From positions 682,001-746,000 of the forward strand of contig JAEVHH010000003.1 of assembly GCA_017607445.1 (NCBI GenBank): a stretch of 64,000 nt of DNA. The letters run 5' to 3'. Below are positions 23,970 through 36,838 of the stretch, piece by piece; position 1 is the stretch's first letter; each line of letters starts with the position of its first letter. The translations under genes and the position numbers were made by a program. This DNA is from Histoplasma ohiense (lineage: Eukaryota; Ascomycota; Eurotiomycetes; Onygenales; Ajellomycetaceae). Below the pieces are notes generated by a model, which worked only from the letters and a program-made list of their open reading frames with translations, made no database searches and was not told the DNA's origin.

Positions 23970-24935
23970 TCATAGCCATCTCTTGAGCTCGTTTCATATC
24001 CCAGGCAGCAATTGCCTCTCGGCCGGGCAATTAGGCAACGCTGTGCTCTGAAGAACGCCAAAGAAGACCCCCTAAAAAAAAAAAAAAGACAATGGTAGCC
24101 TGGAGAAATGACAAGAAGAAGCAAGCTTGACCCCCCAGTCGGTATCGACGCAGTATCTAGAATTGTCCGATTGTTATCCATCATATTTTGCCGTCCTCTT
24201 CGGGTGCTGTTGTGGTCGGCTGTTGCGAAACACAGAGCCTGACCAGCCGGAGGTTCAATCAAAGCAAACCATCCCCATCAAAGCCAAGTATGTACTCCGC
24301 GGGAAAAAAAAAAGAAAAAAAAAAGAAAAAAAATTCCACAATGATTGATTGACCGCTGGAATTGGGAAAAATTCCCCTGCCTGGATTGCATGCATGCATG
24401 TTTGCTTGCTTCGAGGCCAGAATCAAAAGAAAGGGCATAAAATTCAATCGACAAATCGGCCTCGATTGCACTCTCTCCGCCCTAGCGCTTGTTTGGCTGG
24501 CCAGGCCCGTAGCTTGCTGCCAGCAAAGCGCCCATTATTGGTCGGCAGATGGGCAACTTTCGCTCCGCTAACCTCAACGGCGGCGGTGTCGCCTTGACCA
24601 AGCCGCAGGGTTGAAAGGAGGAGGCTTGAGAGCAGGAGCCAAGATCGGGACGCGACAGCCTTCACTGCTCATGACCCGGCGCCTGGCACAAGAGCTGCTC
24701 GCGAGTCGTTGTCATTCTCGCTCTATCCTGTGTCGATTCCTTGGTGGCTGGTCAAGCTTGCAAACTCACGAGACGAGGCCAATCAGTCCAGTCACAGGCC
24801 TTGGAAGTGCTTCTAGATTGCATGACGGCTTCTCGTCACGTTTTCGTCTTGTAAACGAAGAAAAGAATGACCTCAATGGGGGGAGGGGGGAAGAGAGACT
24901 TAGTGAGCTAAGCACCAATTTTTTGAAGGAGAAAA

Positions 24936-24938
<3 letters not shown>

Positions 24939-24969
<31 letters not shown>
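24939..24969. repeat. (AG)n microsatellite
   Basis: About 15 AG units, intergenic, next to a purine-rich tract. No gene overlaps it. Confidence 0.95.
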
Positions 24970-24971
<2 letters not shown>

Positions 24972-26023
24972 TTCGCAAAATAACAAGCCGTCGACCCCGA
25001 AACTTCATGAACAAGGATTATTATATAGTGATAATTGTTATACGGGTTTGACAGCTCATCGTTTTACAAAGACCTGCTACGACATGTTTTTTCCAATGCA
25101 GTAATCCGCTTCATTACATGCTTCTCGTATCATTTGGCTAGCTTGGGCTACCTTCTATCGAGGTACGGGGTGTGTACATGTACTAGGAAACACCCAAAAC
25201 CTCAACCTCAGACGCACAAAAAAGAGAGCAGTGAGATATATCGTGTTTTTTTTTTTTTTGTTTTGGCCCATCATGGGTCCCTAGATGAGTAGCTGTATTT
25301 AAATATTGAAAGGGTTGAGACGAGATTCGCCGGGCGAAGCCATTCCCGACGACTATCTTCTTCGGCTCATGACCGGAAGCTGCAGGACGGGTTTCATGAG
25401 CTGAGGTTTCCTCACACCCCCTCCCTTCCTTGAAACAACGGGATTCTCCTCTCACCCGGACACATTCATCCATTAAATAGATCCTAGCTTCGCTCTGGGT
25501 TCATAACGTGCCACGTTGTTCACCGCTTTGATCTCACTGTGACAATAACTAGAGGATGATAAGACCAATTGCCCAAGATACCAACCTAGCGCGAACCGGG
25601 TTTTTGGTCCAAGGAGTAGATCAACGCTTGCGTCCCCTTGCATTCTCGTGCTCGTTTTATGCTTTTGTGTGTCTGTCGCTAAGAAAAATGGAGTTAACTA
25701 CTCCGTAGAAGCCTGTGGATAACTATTACCTTATTACTAGTTAAATAAGCAGGGCCGGTGGGCCGATGGACGCCAATCCTGGATCCATCCAATCCAGTCC
25801 AGTCAAACAGAAAGAAGTTGCTGTGTGGAGAAGTAAAAGCAAAATGTGGAGCGGGCGAGGGATCTGCAGCTGCAGCACAACTCTCCTGAAACTTCTCGGC
25901 TGTTTTGGCGATTATCATACGGAGTACATAAAAACAGCGTTCGCAACTGGAGGGAAGAGGTTCATTGAGTGGGCATGGCTTGGTTGGGAGGAAGGTAGAA
26001 TAAAAGAAGCCGACTCCAGACAA

Positions 26024-26043
26024 AGTATTCTGTACAGAATACT
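26024..26043. repeat. Perfect 20-bp palindrome
   Basis: Each half reads AGTATTCTGT and matches the reverse complement of the other half with no spacer. It lies about 1.6 kb upstream of the ATG13 start. It could be a dimeric transcription-factor site or a cruciform-forming sequence; no factor is assigned. Confidence 0.7.
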
Positions 26044-26593
26044 AGTATTATTGTTTTGTCGTTGCGTCGGTGCATGCATGGGCGTGGTATTGCGGGTGAA
26101 GCATGGGGTGAGGCAGCCAGTTGCGGCAAAGGAGCCCGGGCTTCTGCCTCGTCTGAGTCGTCTAGAGCCCTGGGCCTGGGTCTGCTGGCGGTTTGGGCGG
26201 TTTATCATCTGCTGGTCCAGACATTATTGTGAGCCCAAGCCAGCTGTCCCAGCCATTTGTTTGGTGATGGGTGAACCTGGCATCCATGTGTCTGCTCAAG
26301 TTTTGCGATTCGGGGTAGGAAGAGAACTGTTACTTCACAGGCCACACGCAGTCTATCTGTCGTAGTATATATCTGTTCTCACACCATTTGAGTAGTTATA
26401 TATGAAAGTTGACCTCATATGACTGAGGAATGAATCCATGGCGTATGTGATCGGTGGGTGAAATCAGATACCGTATTGTATAATACAGTACCAACTTTAT
26501 CTTTCGCTGGTACACGGCGGCTTTGTGCTGCAAGTGAGATCGGAGCATCCTATTGGTTAAATGGGGGATTATGCAAGCCATTGATTACAAGCT

Positions 26594-26612
26594 GTACCAT
26601 ATCGTATGGTAC
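26594..26612. repeat. Short inverted repeat, 8-bp stem and 3-nt loop
   Basis: The arms GTACCATA and TATGGTAC flank TCG. It is 550 bp downstream of the perfect palindrome, in the same gene-free region upstream of ATG13. The function is unknown. Confidence 0.6.
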
Positions 26613-27629
26613 CTTCCGATACCAATACCGCCAAACCAGCGATGACATGAGATTGTCAGGACGATCGAGCTCGAAACACCCAAGGACGACGACGAGCATC
26701 GAACGAAAAGCAACCACAACAGGCATCTTGGATACCGCGGGCGTGAGCGATTGATTGCAGACCAGGCAGAACTCAACTCCCCGCAACCCAGGCCTGCTGC
26801 AGCAGAACCCCGTTCTCCACCGCCCACCCGCTCCATCCTCTCCATCACTGCCTGGCGGCTGGCGGTCCCTGTTGGTTGGTTGGTGTGCCATTTCGAGTCA
26901 GCTGTTGTGCGTCACTCGCCGTTGCTGCTCCAAACCTCAACTTCCCGGATTTCTCCCCGTCTGCCCAAACCCACAAACCTCATCAACCTCGCTCACTGCA
27001 ACCTATCTCTCCTGTTCCTGCTCCCGTCTTCCTCTCCCTCTCTTTTGACCAAGTGGAAGTACTCCGGAAGATGTTCCACTAAAAGTGCTGTTCCCCCTTC
27101 TTGGGAGGAATCCGCTGCCCGTCTTCCGATCTCTGGGGTCCTGAGATCCAGCACGATTTACTTTCCTTGATTCCTCCCCATAACCTATCCGATATCTCCA
27201 TGCTATCACAATAATGTTCACTGCCAACGAGCTCCGTTCCCGCACTTGTCGAATTCCTGCGAGCTTAAGCTGTGCCTCATAAGGCTGTTCTCTCCATCAG
27301 CTATCAACAGCCACTCCTGCGAATCAACCTACTGGTGCCTGCGTTTGTTGTCAAGTATCCATCGTTAACATGGACAGCTCCCAAACGCATAAGCCTGATA
27401 CCTTTTTTCCTCCTGCCTGAAAAAATATCCCTCCTTCCTCACCGGCCTCCCACCCATTAAAAACCCTCACGCGAGATTTCATACCCAAGAACGGTTTCTG
27501 CCCGATATCCCTCGACGGACAACAAATCCCCCCTGGTCTTTAGCAACGCCCAATCAATCAAGATATCCCTGAGGACCTTGAATCTTTGAGGTTTTATCTT
27601 GTCAATACCAACAAAGAAAAAAAAAAAAA

Positions 27630-30600
27630 ATGCATCAACATCCTCGTCCGCCGCCAGCAACGGCGTCGTCCGCTGCTAGCTCTTCCAGGACCAACCAAGC
27701 TCGCCCAACCAACCCTCGAGATCGACCTGCAGAGGCGAATACATCACAGGCTGAGGTTGGTCCCGCAAACTTGACAACAGGACTTGGGATTGAACATGAC
27801 GCTGAAATGTTCGTGCAGGTCCCATCAAATGTAGCTCCTGGTCGGGATGTCATCGCCAAGTTAAACCAAATTGTTCAAGTAAGTTTGCTGTACTGGTTTA
27901 TTTTGCTCTTGACATAGTGGATGTGTAGATGCTGAATTTCATGCTTTTGTTCTTCTTTATCATAGCAATATCATACGAAGGCTGCTTTGATCATTCTGCA
28001 CTCTCGAGTCGAGCTACCCCCTGCGTACAACAAAGATTCGGATATGAAAAGGGTGAACAGATGGGTACGTGTTTACCAATTTATTTGATAGGTTTTTTTT
28101 TTTTTTTTTTTTTTTTTTTGGTTGTCACTACGAAGTCTCAATTGGCAAACAACGCAATAACGAGTGGACTCCAATGGTATAGTTTAACGTTGAACTCGAC
28201 GAAACCGATGTTCTAAGAGATGATCTCCGAACGTGGAAGTCCTGTGACACTGTCGACCGCCGTCCTCCGCCGATGGTGATTGAAACCTACCTTGATCCGG
28301 ACGAGTTGACACACAACCAGAGTCTTGTGATTCTTGATGATCGTGGGAAACGCTGGGATGTTCTCGAAGCTCTTGATGCCTCGTTTTCTTACAAAGGTTC
28401 TCGGGATACTAGATATAGTAGAGTCATTCTAGAAAGATGGCAAGTTGAACTGGGGGATGCAGCAGGCGATCTGCCCGCCGATCTCGGCTCTATACTCCCA
28501 ACTGTCTACAAGAAAAGCATCGTACTGTTTAGATCTCTTTTTACGTATTCCCGCTTCCTCCCTGCTTGGAAATTCTCCAAACGGCAATCAACAATGCGAT
28601 CGAATCCGAACCTGCCAATCCGGTATAGAATATTCAAGGGATCCCGACCAGAAACCCACCAGGAGCTTGACCCTTTGAGCGTCCCGTTCTACGATGGTGG
28701 TGGTAAAACTACGGAGACTTTCTCCTTTGGTGTCACTGAGTCTCCCGCAGGCCAGTTCTCGGTTCAAGTAACATATCGAACGAACTGTGACTTTAGGGTG
28801 GATGACTCCGAAACGTTATTGAGTTCGAGGTTCATGGGCGCCGATGACACATACTTTAGACCCTCTCTTCCCACTGAAGATCACTTCCCTAGCGGACCAC
28901 AAGAGGCTGGATCTCTACCCGTTACCAGGCGAGCAAATGATCCACCAAACAATGCCCAGGCGTATGGTAGTTTATCCACTTTTCATCATGCAATTCCTGC
29001 AACCGGGGCCAGCCCACTGTCAGCTCTTCGCGCTGCCAGAGAGCTTGGAGCTGGGTCGCCGGGATCCCCGATATCACCCCCTTCTCCCAAACCTGGCCAA
29101 GGAAAGCCAGGTATCCGCCCCCGAGATGTTGTCCACTCTGCCCAAAGAAAACCCTCGATTTCATTTCCTCCTTTCAAAGCCCCACCTCTTTCCGCGTCCC
29201 CGTCGCTTGTAGACCCTGTCGTTGGATCTCCCAGGAATGCGCCCGGTCGAACAGTACCAGTGAACGTCCCATCTGATAACAAGACCATGCCTCCTCCTGC
29301 TAGTGCTGCTTCTGTCTCACGGAGATCTACGTACGTTTCCTCTGACAACGCCATTGCCTCGTCCGGGTCTGGCTCCCCTCGACCTGCCCCTATCTCCAAA
29401 TTCACCAGTTCTTTTACTCATCGAAGAGGGAGATTGTCATATGGTGGAATAAGCAAGACAGATGATGATAACGGCTCGAGCGGGAGGGCAAGTGCTACCT
29501 CGTCCACTGCCCATCCTAGCTCCGGAATAATTGCGGAGCCAGGCGCCAGCTCTGGCTCACTCCATGGAGATGAAAGTAATATTGGAGAGTTCCTCAAAAT
29601 GCTTGACATGCGAAAAGACCTTCTGAACCCCTCCGATCCCGCGCTGGTAGATGCGTCAACTCGGAGGACTGCGGCTGCTCTCACGCGGTTTCAAAAGATG
29701 AAGGAGTCAAACGCAGTATTGTCTGATTCCATGTCCTCTTCATTTATCCTCCAGCGGTCGTCCACTTCGTCAAGTAGACAATTCACCAGCGTTCCACCAA
29801 TGGTTGCTGGCACATCGATCTCGACATCTTCATCTCCAGGAAAACCAATTTCACCGCATACGCCTCATACACCCGCAATTCCATCCCGTCTTAGCTCGAA
29901 CAGTATCATCGACTACTCCCACCAAGATCGCCCAGACAATCGACGCCATCGTATCTCTCATGAATCCCATGGGTCGCTTCTGGAGGAACCTTCTACTGAA
30001 GAAACCACGATGGGCCCTGCAGTTCCAAGGTCTAATGTCAACGCAATTGACATCCCCACATCCCCCCGCCCATTCATTCCCAACTATCGACGCTCCAGTT
30101 TTGCCGCTCAAAGAACGTCCAATGCAGCTCTTGAGGATGAGACAAGTGATTTCCTACCTTTCGGAATGCGAAGCCTAAGCCTCGGAGCTGAAGATAGATC
30201 ACCCCTCAGCCTGAGCGCGCTAGTGCGGCAACAAGAGCTGGACAGTGATCCCACTGCACCCGATTTGCTTCGAAACAACCAACCAGCAAGCGGCGACTCA
30301 AACAACCCCGACGAGGCTTCCACCTCAGCCAAGTACCATGCTCCCAGCACCGCTTCTAACCACCCCTATCACCCTCGATTCTCTCATCAGCGCGGCAGAG
30401 GCTCTACAGGACATTCTCACTCGCACAGCTCAGCATCCAGCAGTCTAGGGCGTGGAAATGCCCTTCCCTCATCTCACGGAGCCGAGCGTGATCGCGACAC
30501 CTACCAGGGCAGCGGTAGCAACAGCGGAATCTCCACAAATACAGACTCGCGCCGTGGAATGGGCAGCGGCGGTGCTGGGCACAAGTTCGGTTTCTCCCGT

Positions 30601-30819
30601 CACCATGGGCCACCATCAGCGAGTAATTTTGAAGAGGATGAGCCGTTGCTTTTTACCATGAGCGATTTTGGAATTGCACGAGGTAGCCTAGACGGTGGGG
30701 CGCGAGCCAGCCCAAGTGGAGCCGATTCATCTGGGCCCGGTACTGGGACGAGCGGATCGAGGCGTGGAAGTGGACGGCGGGGAGCCTCTAGCAGCGGCGG
30801 GTATCATCCTTGGCAATAA
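27630..30819 (+). CDS. ATG13: Autophagy protein Atg13
   Basis: Three exons (27630-27878, 27966-28064, 28183-30819) give 994 aa. After a Pro/Ser-rich N-terminus, the HORMA-type fold spans about 60-330, with family motifs LNQIVQYHTKAALIILHSR, RRPPPMVIETYLDPDEL and LPIRYRIFKGSRP. The remaining two thirds are disordered and Ser-rich, as usual for Atg13, and contain the region that binds Atg1 and Atg17 and is phosphorylated by TORC1. The C-terminus is Gly/Ser/Arg-rich. Known role: regulatory subunit of the Atg1 kinase complex that starts autophagosome formation at the vacuole. The length fits filamentous ascomycete orthologues. Intron 2 holds a 27-nt T run (28093-28119). The start codon directly follows an A-rich stretch, a favourable context. 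Confidence 0.94.
28093..28119. repeat. Poly-T tract inside ATG13 intron 2
   Basis: Twenty-seven consecutive T residues between the donor at 28065 and the acceptor before 28183. Such a tract is prone to length change and could affect branch-site use. Confidence 0.95.
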
Positions 30820-32144
30820 TTGAAAATAAAAAAGAAAAAAAAAGTTTGAGGATATACAGGCTGTCCTGGCTGTGGTGAACCATTTTCAAAAAAGCTGTCA
30901 TGAGCTCGACCGGGAAACGAAATAGGTTTTTGCCACATCTCCGTTAAACTAGGATTCCTCCGTTAGTACACACATGCCTACCATCTGGGTTATTTATTAT
31001 TTACAAGATTCAATACCCTCCGCCACCTAACCAACCACACACCCTTTATCACCGAACTCAATTTGGATCTTCAGCCGTCCCTCGTGCATATAGTTAAGAC
31101 GCGAGCATTCAGCTACATGATCTCTGCTCCATGACACTTCGCATCAAACTACTACCCCGATTCCCATTTTTCATTATATCTCCGATATAATCATCCATTC
31201 TGTGCAATTTGGACGCCTCCCTTTGGCTTATTCATTCGGTGATTTTCATCATATTTTCATTTTCATATTTCCATTTTTCACTTCATTTTTTATTTTTATT
31301 TTTATTTCACTTCATCATTTTCTTTTGCAGACTACCTAGGTGCCTAGAAGTCTTTTATTTTTTTCAGTATTATAAGTTAACAAGCGGCGCTTTTATTTTC
31401 TTCATTGTGTGTGTTTGTTTTAATAATCACATACTTATTTTTCTTTCCTTTCTTTCTCATTTAAAACTCTCTCCCTCTTTCTATTTGTTTGGCCTCCCCT
31501 GGCCCTCTCTCTCTCGATTCGAACTGTTTTTTTTTTTTTTTTTTTTTTTGATTTCCTGGTTTTTGTGATAGTCCCGTATTGTCTCTATTTTTTACATACA
31601 TATATATGAGATCACTCTCTGATATTGGAGAGGGAGATGGAAATGAAGATGATGAAGCTCAAGCCTACAAGGCGCAAAATTTGAATATATATCTCTTTTC
31701 TGTCTGTTTTCATCTTTCCTTTTTTTTAAGTTCCTCACTTATTACATATCGTCGTTGCTGCCTGGTGTTTTTTTTTTTTTTTTTTTTTTCCCACTTTGTA
31801 TTTGACTTGATGTGTGATCTTCGGAAATGAATTTTCTTGGGTGGCGTGATGCTCCATCTAACCCTCTATCTAATGTTCAAGATATGTAAATATATTCTCA
31901 TCAAAGGGCTCGGAGTTAGCCTTTTATTTTTATTTTTATTTTTTTCGGGTCAGAATCTCTCTTTTCCTCATGTTCTTTTATTTTTATTTTTCTCCACTTT
32001 GTCCTTATTGTTTCACCCCTCTGAAAAAAGCATTGGCATCCAGAGCTTGGATAATAGATATACCCCTTTGAAATATATCCCATCTACCTTCACAACCTTT
32101 ACTCAACTTTTACTTCTGGTGCTTCCATGCCCACATTCCGCCAG
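30820..32144. other. T-rich intergenic stretch with homopolymer runs
   Basis: Strongly T-rich on the plus strand, with T runs at 31527-31549 and 31768-31789. It contains the 3' flank of ATG13 and must contain the 5' part of the cupin gene if that gene is intact. No convincing N-terminal exon could be found. Open frames here are products of base composition. Confidence 0.5.
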
Positions 32145-33056
32145 CACGACGGCGGAGTTTCTGGAGCGGAATGGCTGGGAGAAGAGGGTAGGTTTTTGGC
32201 ATTGACTTTCCTTTTACCCTTAGATAATTTCTCAAATGTTCACATCCCTCCTCCACACCCGTCTCAGGGTAACTTCTAGCTAACATACCTGCGACACACG
32301 TTAATTGATATCCAATTTTTGATGATGGTTTCCAGGGAATCTTTGGTCACAATCCAACTCCTCATTACCACCCAAACACGCATGAGTGCTATGGTGGGGT
32401 CCCTACGGCTAATTCCTCCCTCAGGGGAAAACCCTGCTAGCTGCTCCTGCTAGATAAGTGAACCGTCACTCAGCTACTACTACTTACTAAACAACTAAAC
32501 AAACGGGCATATTCCAAGGCTCATCCACCTTGCGCATAGGCAGTGGGAATCACGACGGCCACAGCTCGGGCATCCTCATCCCAGTGAGCGCGGGTGACAT
32601 TATCATCATCCCGGCCGGGGTCACGCACAGCTGTGCCGACAGCGGAGAGGATTATCGCTACGTGGGCGTTTATCCCAAGGTTGGTGTATTCGCAGCTAGC
32701 CAAACCTTGCGTAGATCCAAAGGACACGAAGCACCACTTCCTTTCAAACATTTGATTGATATTTGGTTTTACATCAATAAACCACTTCGAATTCCGACCT
32801 CCATTCCCCATTGAGATTCCCACTCTCGCTGAGCTAACGTTGTAATTACAATAAATAGAACGCACCACAACGGTGCAACGACTTTGGCAATGACCCCGTC
32901 GATCTAGTTGCGGCGCAGAGAGAGACATTCACTGTGGAGATGCCGGAAATAGATCCAGTCTACGGCACGGAGGGCCCGCTGATGTCGTTGTGGATGGCTG
33001 AGCAGGCCGGTGCTTCCAAGAGTCTGTCCACGGGTCAGCCGTCAAGCGGTCGATGA
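32145..33056 (+). CDS. Cupin-domain protein (YjlB-like), 5' part unresolved, possibly decaying
   Basis: Four segments carry family sequence: 32145-32187 (TTAEFLERNGWEKR), 32336-32393 (GIFGHNPTPHYHPNTHECYG), 32519-32679 (SSTLRIGSG to DYRYVGVYPK) and 32859-33056 (NAPQRCNDFGNDPVD to a TGA). HYHPNTHE and PAGVTHSC supply the cupin metal-binding histidines and glutamate. Two problems remain. First, I find no N-terminal exon with the usual IPNS..PVL motif in the T-rich DNA upstream. Second, the bases before segment 3 still encode G-I-F-Q in frame but lack an AG acceptor, so splicing must use the AG six residues later, with loss of three residues. Known: small cupins of this group have no settled function. 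The gene may be functional with an undetected first exon, or a recent pseudogene. Confidence 0.6.
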
Positions 33057-34757
33057 AGGTTGTAGGCTTATAGCAGGTTCATTGGGACAATTTTGAGCGA
33101 AGGGATGTATGGAGGAGGTATGTAAACGCGCAAATGGATAGTTGCACCTCCATGCGGATATCCTGTAGGATAATTATGTTCCTGTTGCTATACGATAGGA
33201 TTAACTTCTCGTAGATGGCGGTGAGTGGTGAGAGTTGTTGATGAAGAGGAACACCCCCAAAAACCCAGGACATAGAAGGGGTCATCTTCTCAAGATGATT
33301 GTGCGATAGTCAGGGAATGCAAAGAGGGTGAGGCACATATCGCAGGGAAGAAAATCGTTGACGACGAATTTCCGTGCAGGTACGATATTTCCACATGGCA
33401 AAATCGAGTCTAAGGGTGATGGGAAACGGCCACAAATATAACTCTTGCAGCCGGCAATCACTAAAAATCGTTTCGATTATAATGTGTCTACAAGGCACAG
33501 ACACGGAAATGTGCAAGCTCAAAACCATCGGATCCTGGAAATGTTGAAGATTGGTAAACACACTGTAATGGAACCGCCGCGACTGGAAAGGGCAACGAAA
33601 ATGCGGACATCAATCCCATCGATATCGTTTCTCAGCATTTGGTGAAGCGGCCGGGAGATCTCCAGGTACAAAGTATAGAGAACGGATATGTGCATACACA
33701 TGACACATCCATTGGACTGAGCATCTTGAAGGTACTTGGCAGCAAGTACACGAAACACTAAGCATGGAAACGGGCGGGACACCATCTTACCATTTCCACC
33801 AATAGATTGATAGAACCTGACACCCGCTTCATTTGGACTTCTTAGACATTCCTCTACATTCCGCATCTCAGCGTCCAAAAGAGGCAGAGTGAGACAGAGC
33901 CTGATACCATTGCCACACGCCACACTCGAAACCTGATTTGGGGGTCAACGGCCCAGAATCGCCGCTTTGAACAGCAAGGATATATCATTTATTCATTTTG
34001 ACGCAGGATCTGACCTCTCCAGAATGCTGTTTGGAAACACAATTTCACCAAGGCAAGCCTAGAAAAGCCGTTGAGCACCCGTGTCCCGCAGCTTGTGCTA
34101 TCACAGGAGCCACCCACCATTTGGAATCAACGGCGTCGAATAAATGATCTGTGTGACAAGGCCTTGGATCACCACTTCCGGCGTGAGCCCTAAGACACTG
34201 CAACGTGCGGATGTTCCGTTTTCGTGCGCATCTATTTCCCTCTCCTAACAATGTTATAGTTTCCTAGATTAGGTGTCTCCATAATCAGCGCCCAGAAAGT
34301 TTCGGCTACTTACCTTATTAAATCCCGGAAACGGCTCTTATTATTGTAACTGGTAAACTGTTGATTAGAGTAATAGTGGACGATGGTTTTGAGAGCAAGA
34401 ATCGAGTCATTGAGAGTTGGGAAGATGCTGTATCGGGCGCTATGATCAATGATACCAGCTGAACCTCCAAGTCTTTTAACTTGATTAAAGTCATGTTGGT
34501 GTTATTGTGAGTGTTATCCACGAATTTGCACAAGCAATCATAGTTAGTAGTTGACTACCATGCAAAACAATTGCGTAAACTGTCACGAAAGGTGGTCTGA
34601 TTTGAAAAATGTAGCAGGGCCGGCGCCTATGCAGACAGGACAACAAAAGGAGTTGATTCGGAACTTATTCAGCACTCTGAATGTGTAACAGATTAGGTAG
34701 AGCCTGGATGCGTGAGACGGGTTTCTTTGTGGGCAAAAACAAAGTAGTGGATGTTGT

Positions 34758-34790
<33 letters not shown>

Positions 34791-36838
34791 GAAACCGCAA
34801 GGTATGGAGGAGTATTGTCGGTTCGGGGCCATCTCGATTCAGGTCACTTAGTTTTCCCGCGATGCTTCGTGGTCAATATCACGATCCAGGATAATGCAGA
34901 GGCATCAGGTATTACATATATATGGACCTGCACAGTGTCGGATGCATTGCAACGGGAGACAGGGTTCCCATTTATTCGGGACTGTGTTTCAGGCCACCAA
35001 CTGGCAGCTGCGTCTTCGGTACGACTTCCATCGTTGAGGCGTTTCTATTTCGCTCGATCCTCCTCGGGTGTCGGGAACAAAATAGCACGGTGGCCCGGAA
35101 CCTAGACGCTGCAACATATGGCCAATCCCAGCTTACAGGGGGGAGTTGAACAATGACAATTCGTTCCAGGTTCCCCCCCGTTCGACGCTTGAGTCCGACT
35201 TCGATTCGCCGGTTCTATCGAAAATTTCCCAAAGCGATATTGGACAGAAGGTCGGGCCATTCCTAAGATTCTCGGATTGCTGCATTGCATATCTGATTTC
35301 GTGATGGGGCCTATCAGGGCATCAGAATGGCGCTAACAAATCGAGCTCCCCATAGTAGTATCAATATCCGGAGCAATTTTTCTTGGTCGGCAGATTTTAT
35401 CTTTCCTCGACCCGACCGTGATGTCCGGGATTCCGCATTAGCACAACGTTGTGAAGATACCCTTGCTGTTGATATGGACCTTGCACTGGCCAGATCCATA
35501 GTTGCGGGTTCAGTTGAACGGCGTTCAAATCTGAGCCGGGGAATTTCGAGCCACGGCGAACTTTTGAACCTCGGCATCTAAAACACACCCACTCTCATCG
35601 TTATTAATCCACCCACACGATCTCCCATCACCAGATTAGGCGTTAGTTAGGGGGTTTTATAGGGGGCTAGTGCAGGAAAACCATCAAAGATGACCAATAA
35701 TGATGTGTGTTGTTTTAGTGACACTAAGGTTGAACAGCGCTCAACACCAATTTTTGACCAGGGCCTGACCTGAATCACGTAGAAAGTTTTTCCGGCCAAA
35801 AATTCGAACCCTGTTCAAGTGTTCACGCCAGAGCAGCTAAAAATGTCACTCTATCAGGGGTGTGATAATTCTTTGGCAAAACAGGAAACGTGGCGCTGCT
35901 AGCAGCATCCTCAAAACCCCCGTCAGACCTTTGCCAGGGCCACCCGAAGCAAAAGGACTTTTTTCTTCGCGGAATGGATTCTGTATGTCGTAATAAGCTA
36001 GAAGAAGCCTGCCGGTTTCACGATGCATCCCTCGCTTGGGCATAAATCATCACTTGGGGTAAATACGAAATCTTTATCGGCTAGAAGCTATACCAAGAGT
36101 GGCTGGCTTGGAAGATGTGATAGAATAATTGGTCGACGCCCAGGTAGAATGAAACCCTGTGGAGTGCAACTTGGCCCGGCCTTCTCTAACGGCATTGGTA
36201 ATGTGCGCCGCAGCCAAAATAGGTCCAGTCCTCAGTCCCACAACCTTTTGAGGCCATTTCAAGTTTCCGCCCAAATCCACTAAAATGTTTGACCGTTCAG
36301 CCAAAATAGAGGCATGAGTGGAACAACGAGCACATGCGTATCAGATGGAGTCGCCATTTACTTATACAACAGCATTGATGCAGCAGTGCATCCTTTGGCC
36401 GAATTTGATCCCAAGTCATATATGAAGTAAAAATATCCACATGTAGCGTGGTACATGGAATGGAAGTCGAAGTGACAAACACTGAAAGATATCTCACCGA
36501 TGGAGTCATCGATCCTTGTCCCGTTCCAATTTGCAACGGTCGAAATAAACTCGCCGCTAAAATGCCTAGAATGAGCATCAAGGTTGGGGAGCACGCGCAA
36601 TATGGAACAACCTGTACGGCGTTAGCAGCAATTTGTTCCGCAGGCTGGTGCCCATATTACTCTGGGCATAAATATTTTCTATCTCCCCACTTAATTTGTT
36701 TTTTATAACAACTAGGATCAAACTAACCACCTTGTGTCGTCCCTCAAATATCAACCAGGATCAAATCGACAATATATAATAAACATCATAGAAAGAGCAT
36801 CTTTACCATATTCCCTTGAAGCTTGAATCCCATCAACA
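33057..36838. other. 3.8-kb gene-free region
   Basis: No exon on either strand was supported. Open frames of 60-135 codons (for example 33519-33923 minus and 34815-35105 plus) have no splice partners and no recognisable domains. No terminal repeats or transposase motifs were seen, so I cannot call it a transposon relic. An A-rich (AAAAG)n tract lies at 34758-34794. Confidence 0.45.
34758..34794. repeat. Poly-A / (AAAAG)n tract
   Basis: Thirteen A residues followed by five near-perfect GAAAA units. A similar GAAAA cluster occurs near 58438-58465. Simple sequence, probably unstable. Confidence 0.9.

Larger units (their letters stand above)
22603..27629. other. 5-kb gene-free region between two divergent genes
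   Basis: No exon on either strand was supported. The stretch holds the promoters and leaders of the BTB gene and ATG13, a TTC microsatellite, an AG microsatellite, several homopolymer tracts, two TACGGAGTA-type motifs and two perfect inverted repeats. The pyrimidine-rich 26.9-27.6 kb part is probably the ATG13 leader. The 199-codon frame at 25766-26365 has no family resemblance. Confidence 0.5.

Noticed and set aside
23636..24262. Open frames with poly-Ser, poly-Glu or poly-Arg runs on both strands
   Set aside because: All derive from the (TTC)n microsatellite and are not genes.
25766..26365. 199-codon plus-strand frame in the gene-free region upstream of ATG13
   Set aside because: Composition is unlike the neighbouring genes (many Trp and Cys, no domain), and it contains the palindrome. 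Judged a chance frame.
35785..35830. tRNA-like T-loop (GGTTCGAAT on the minus strand)
   Set aside because: The flanking bases do not form a T stem, and no anticodon or D arm is present at the right spacing.
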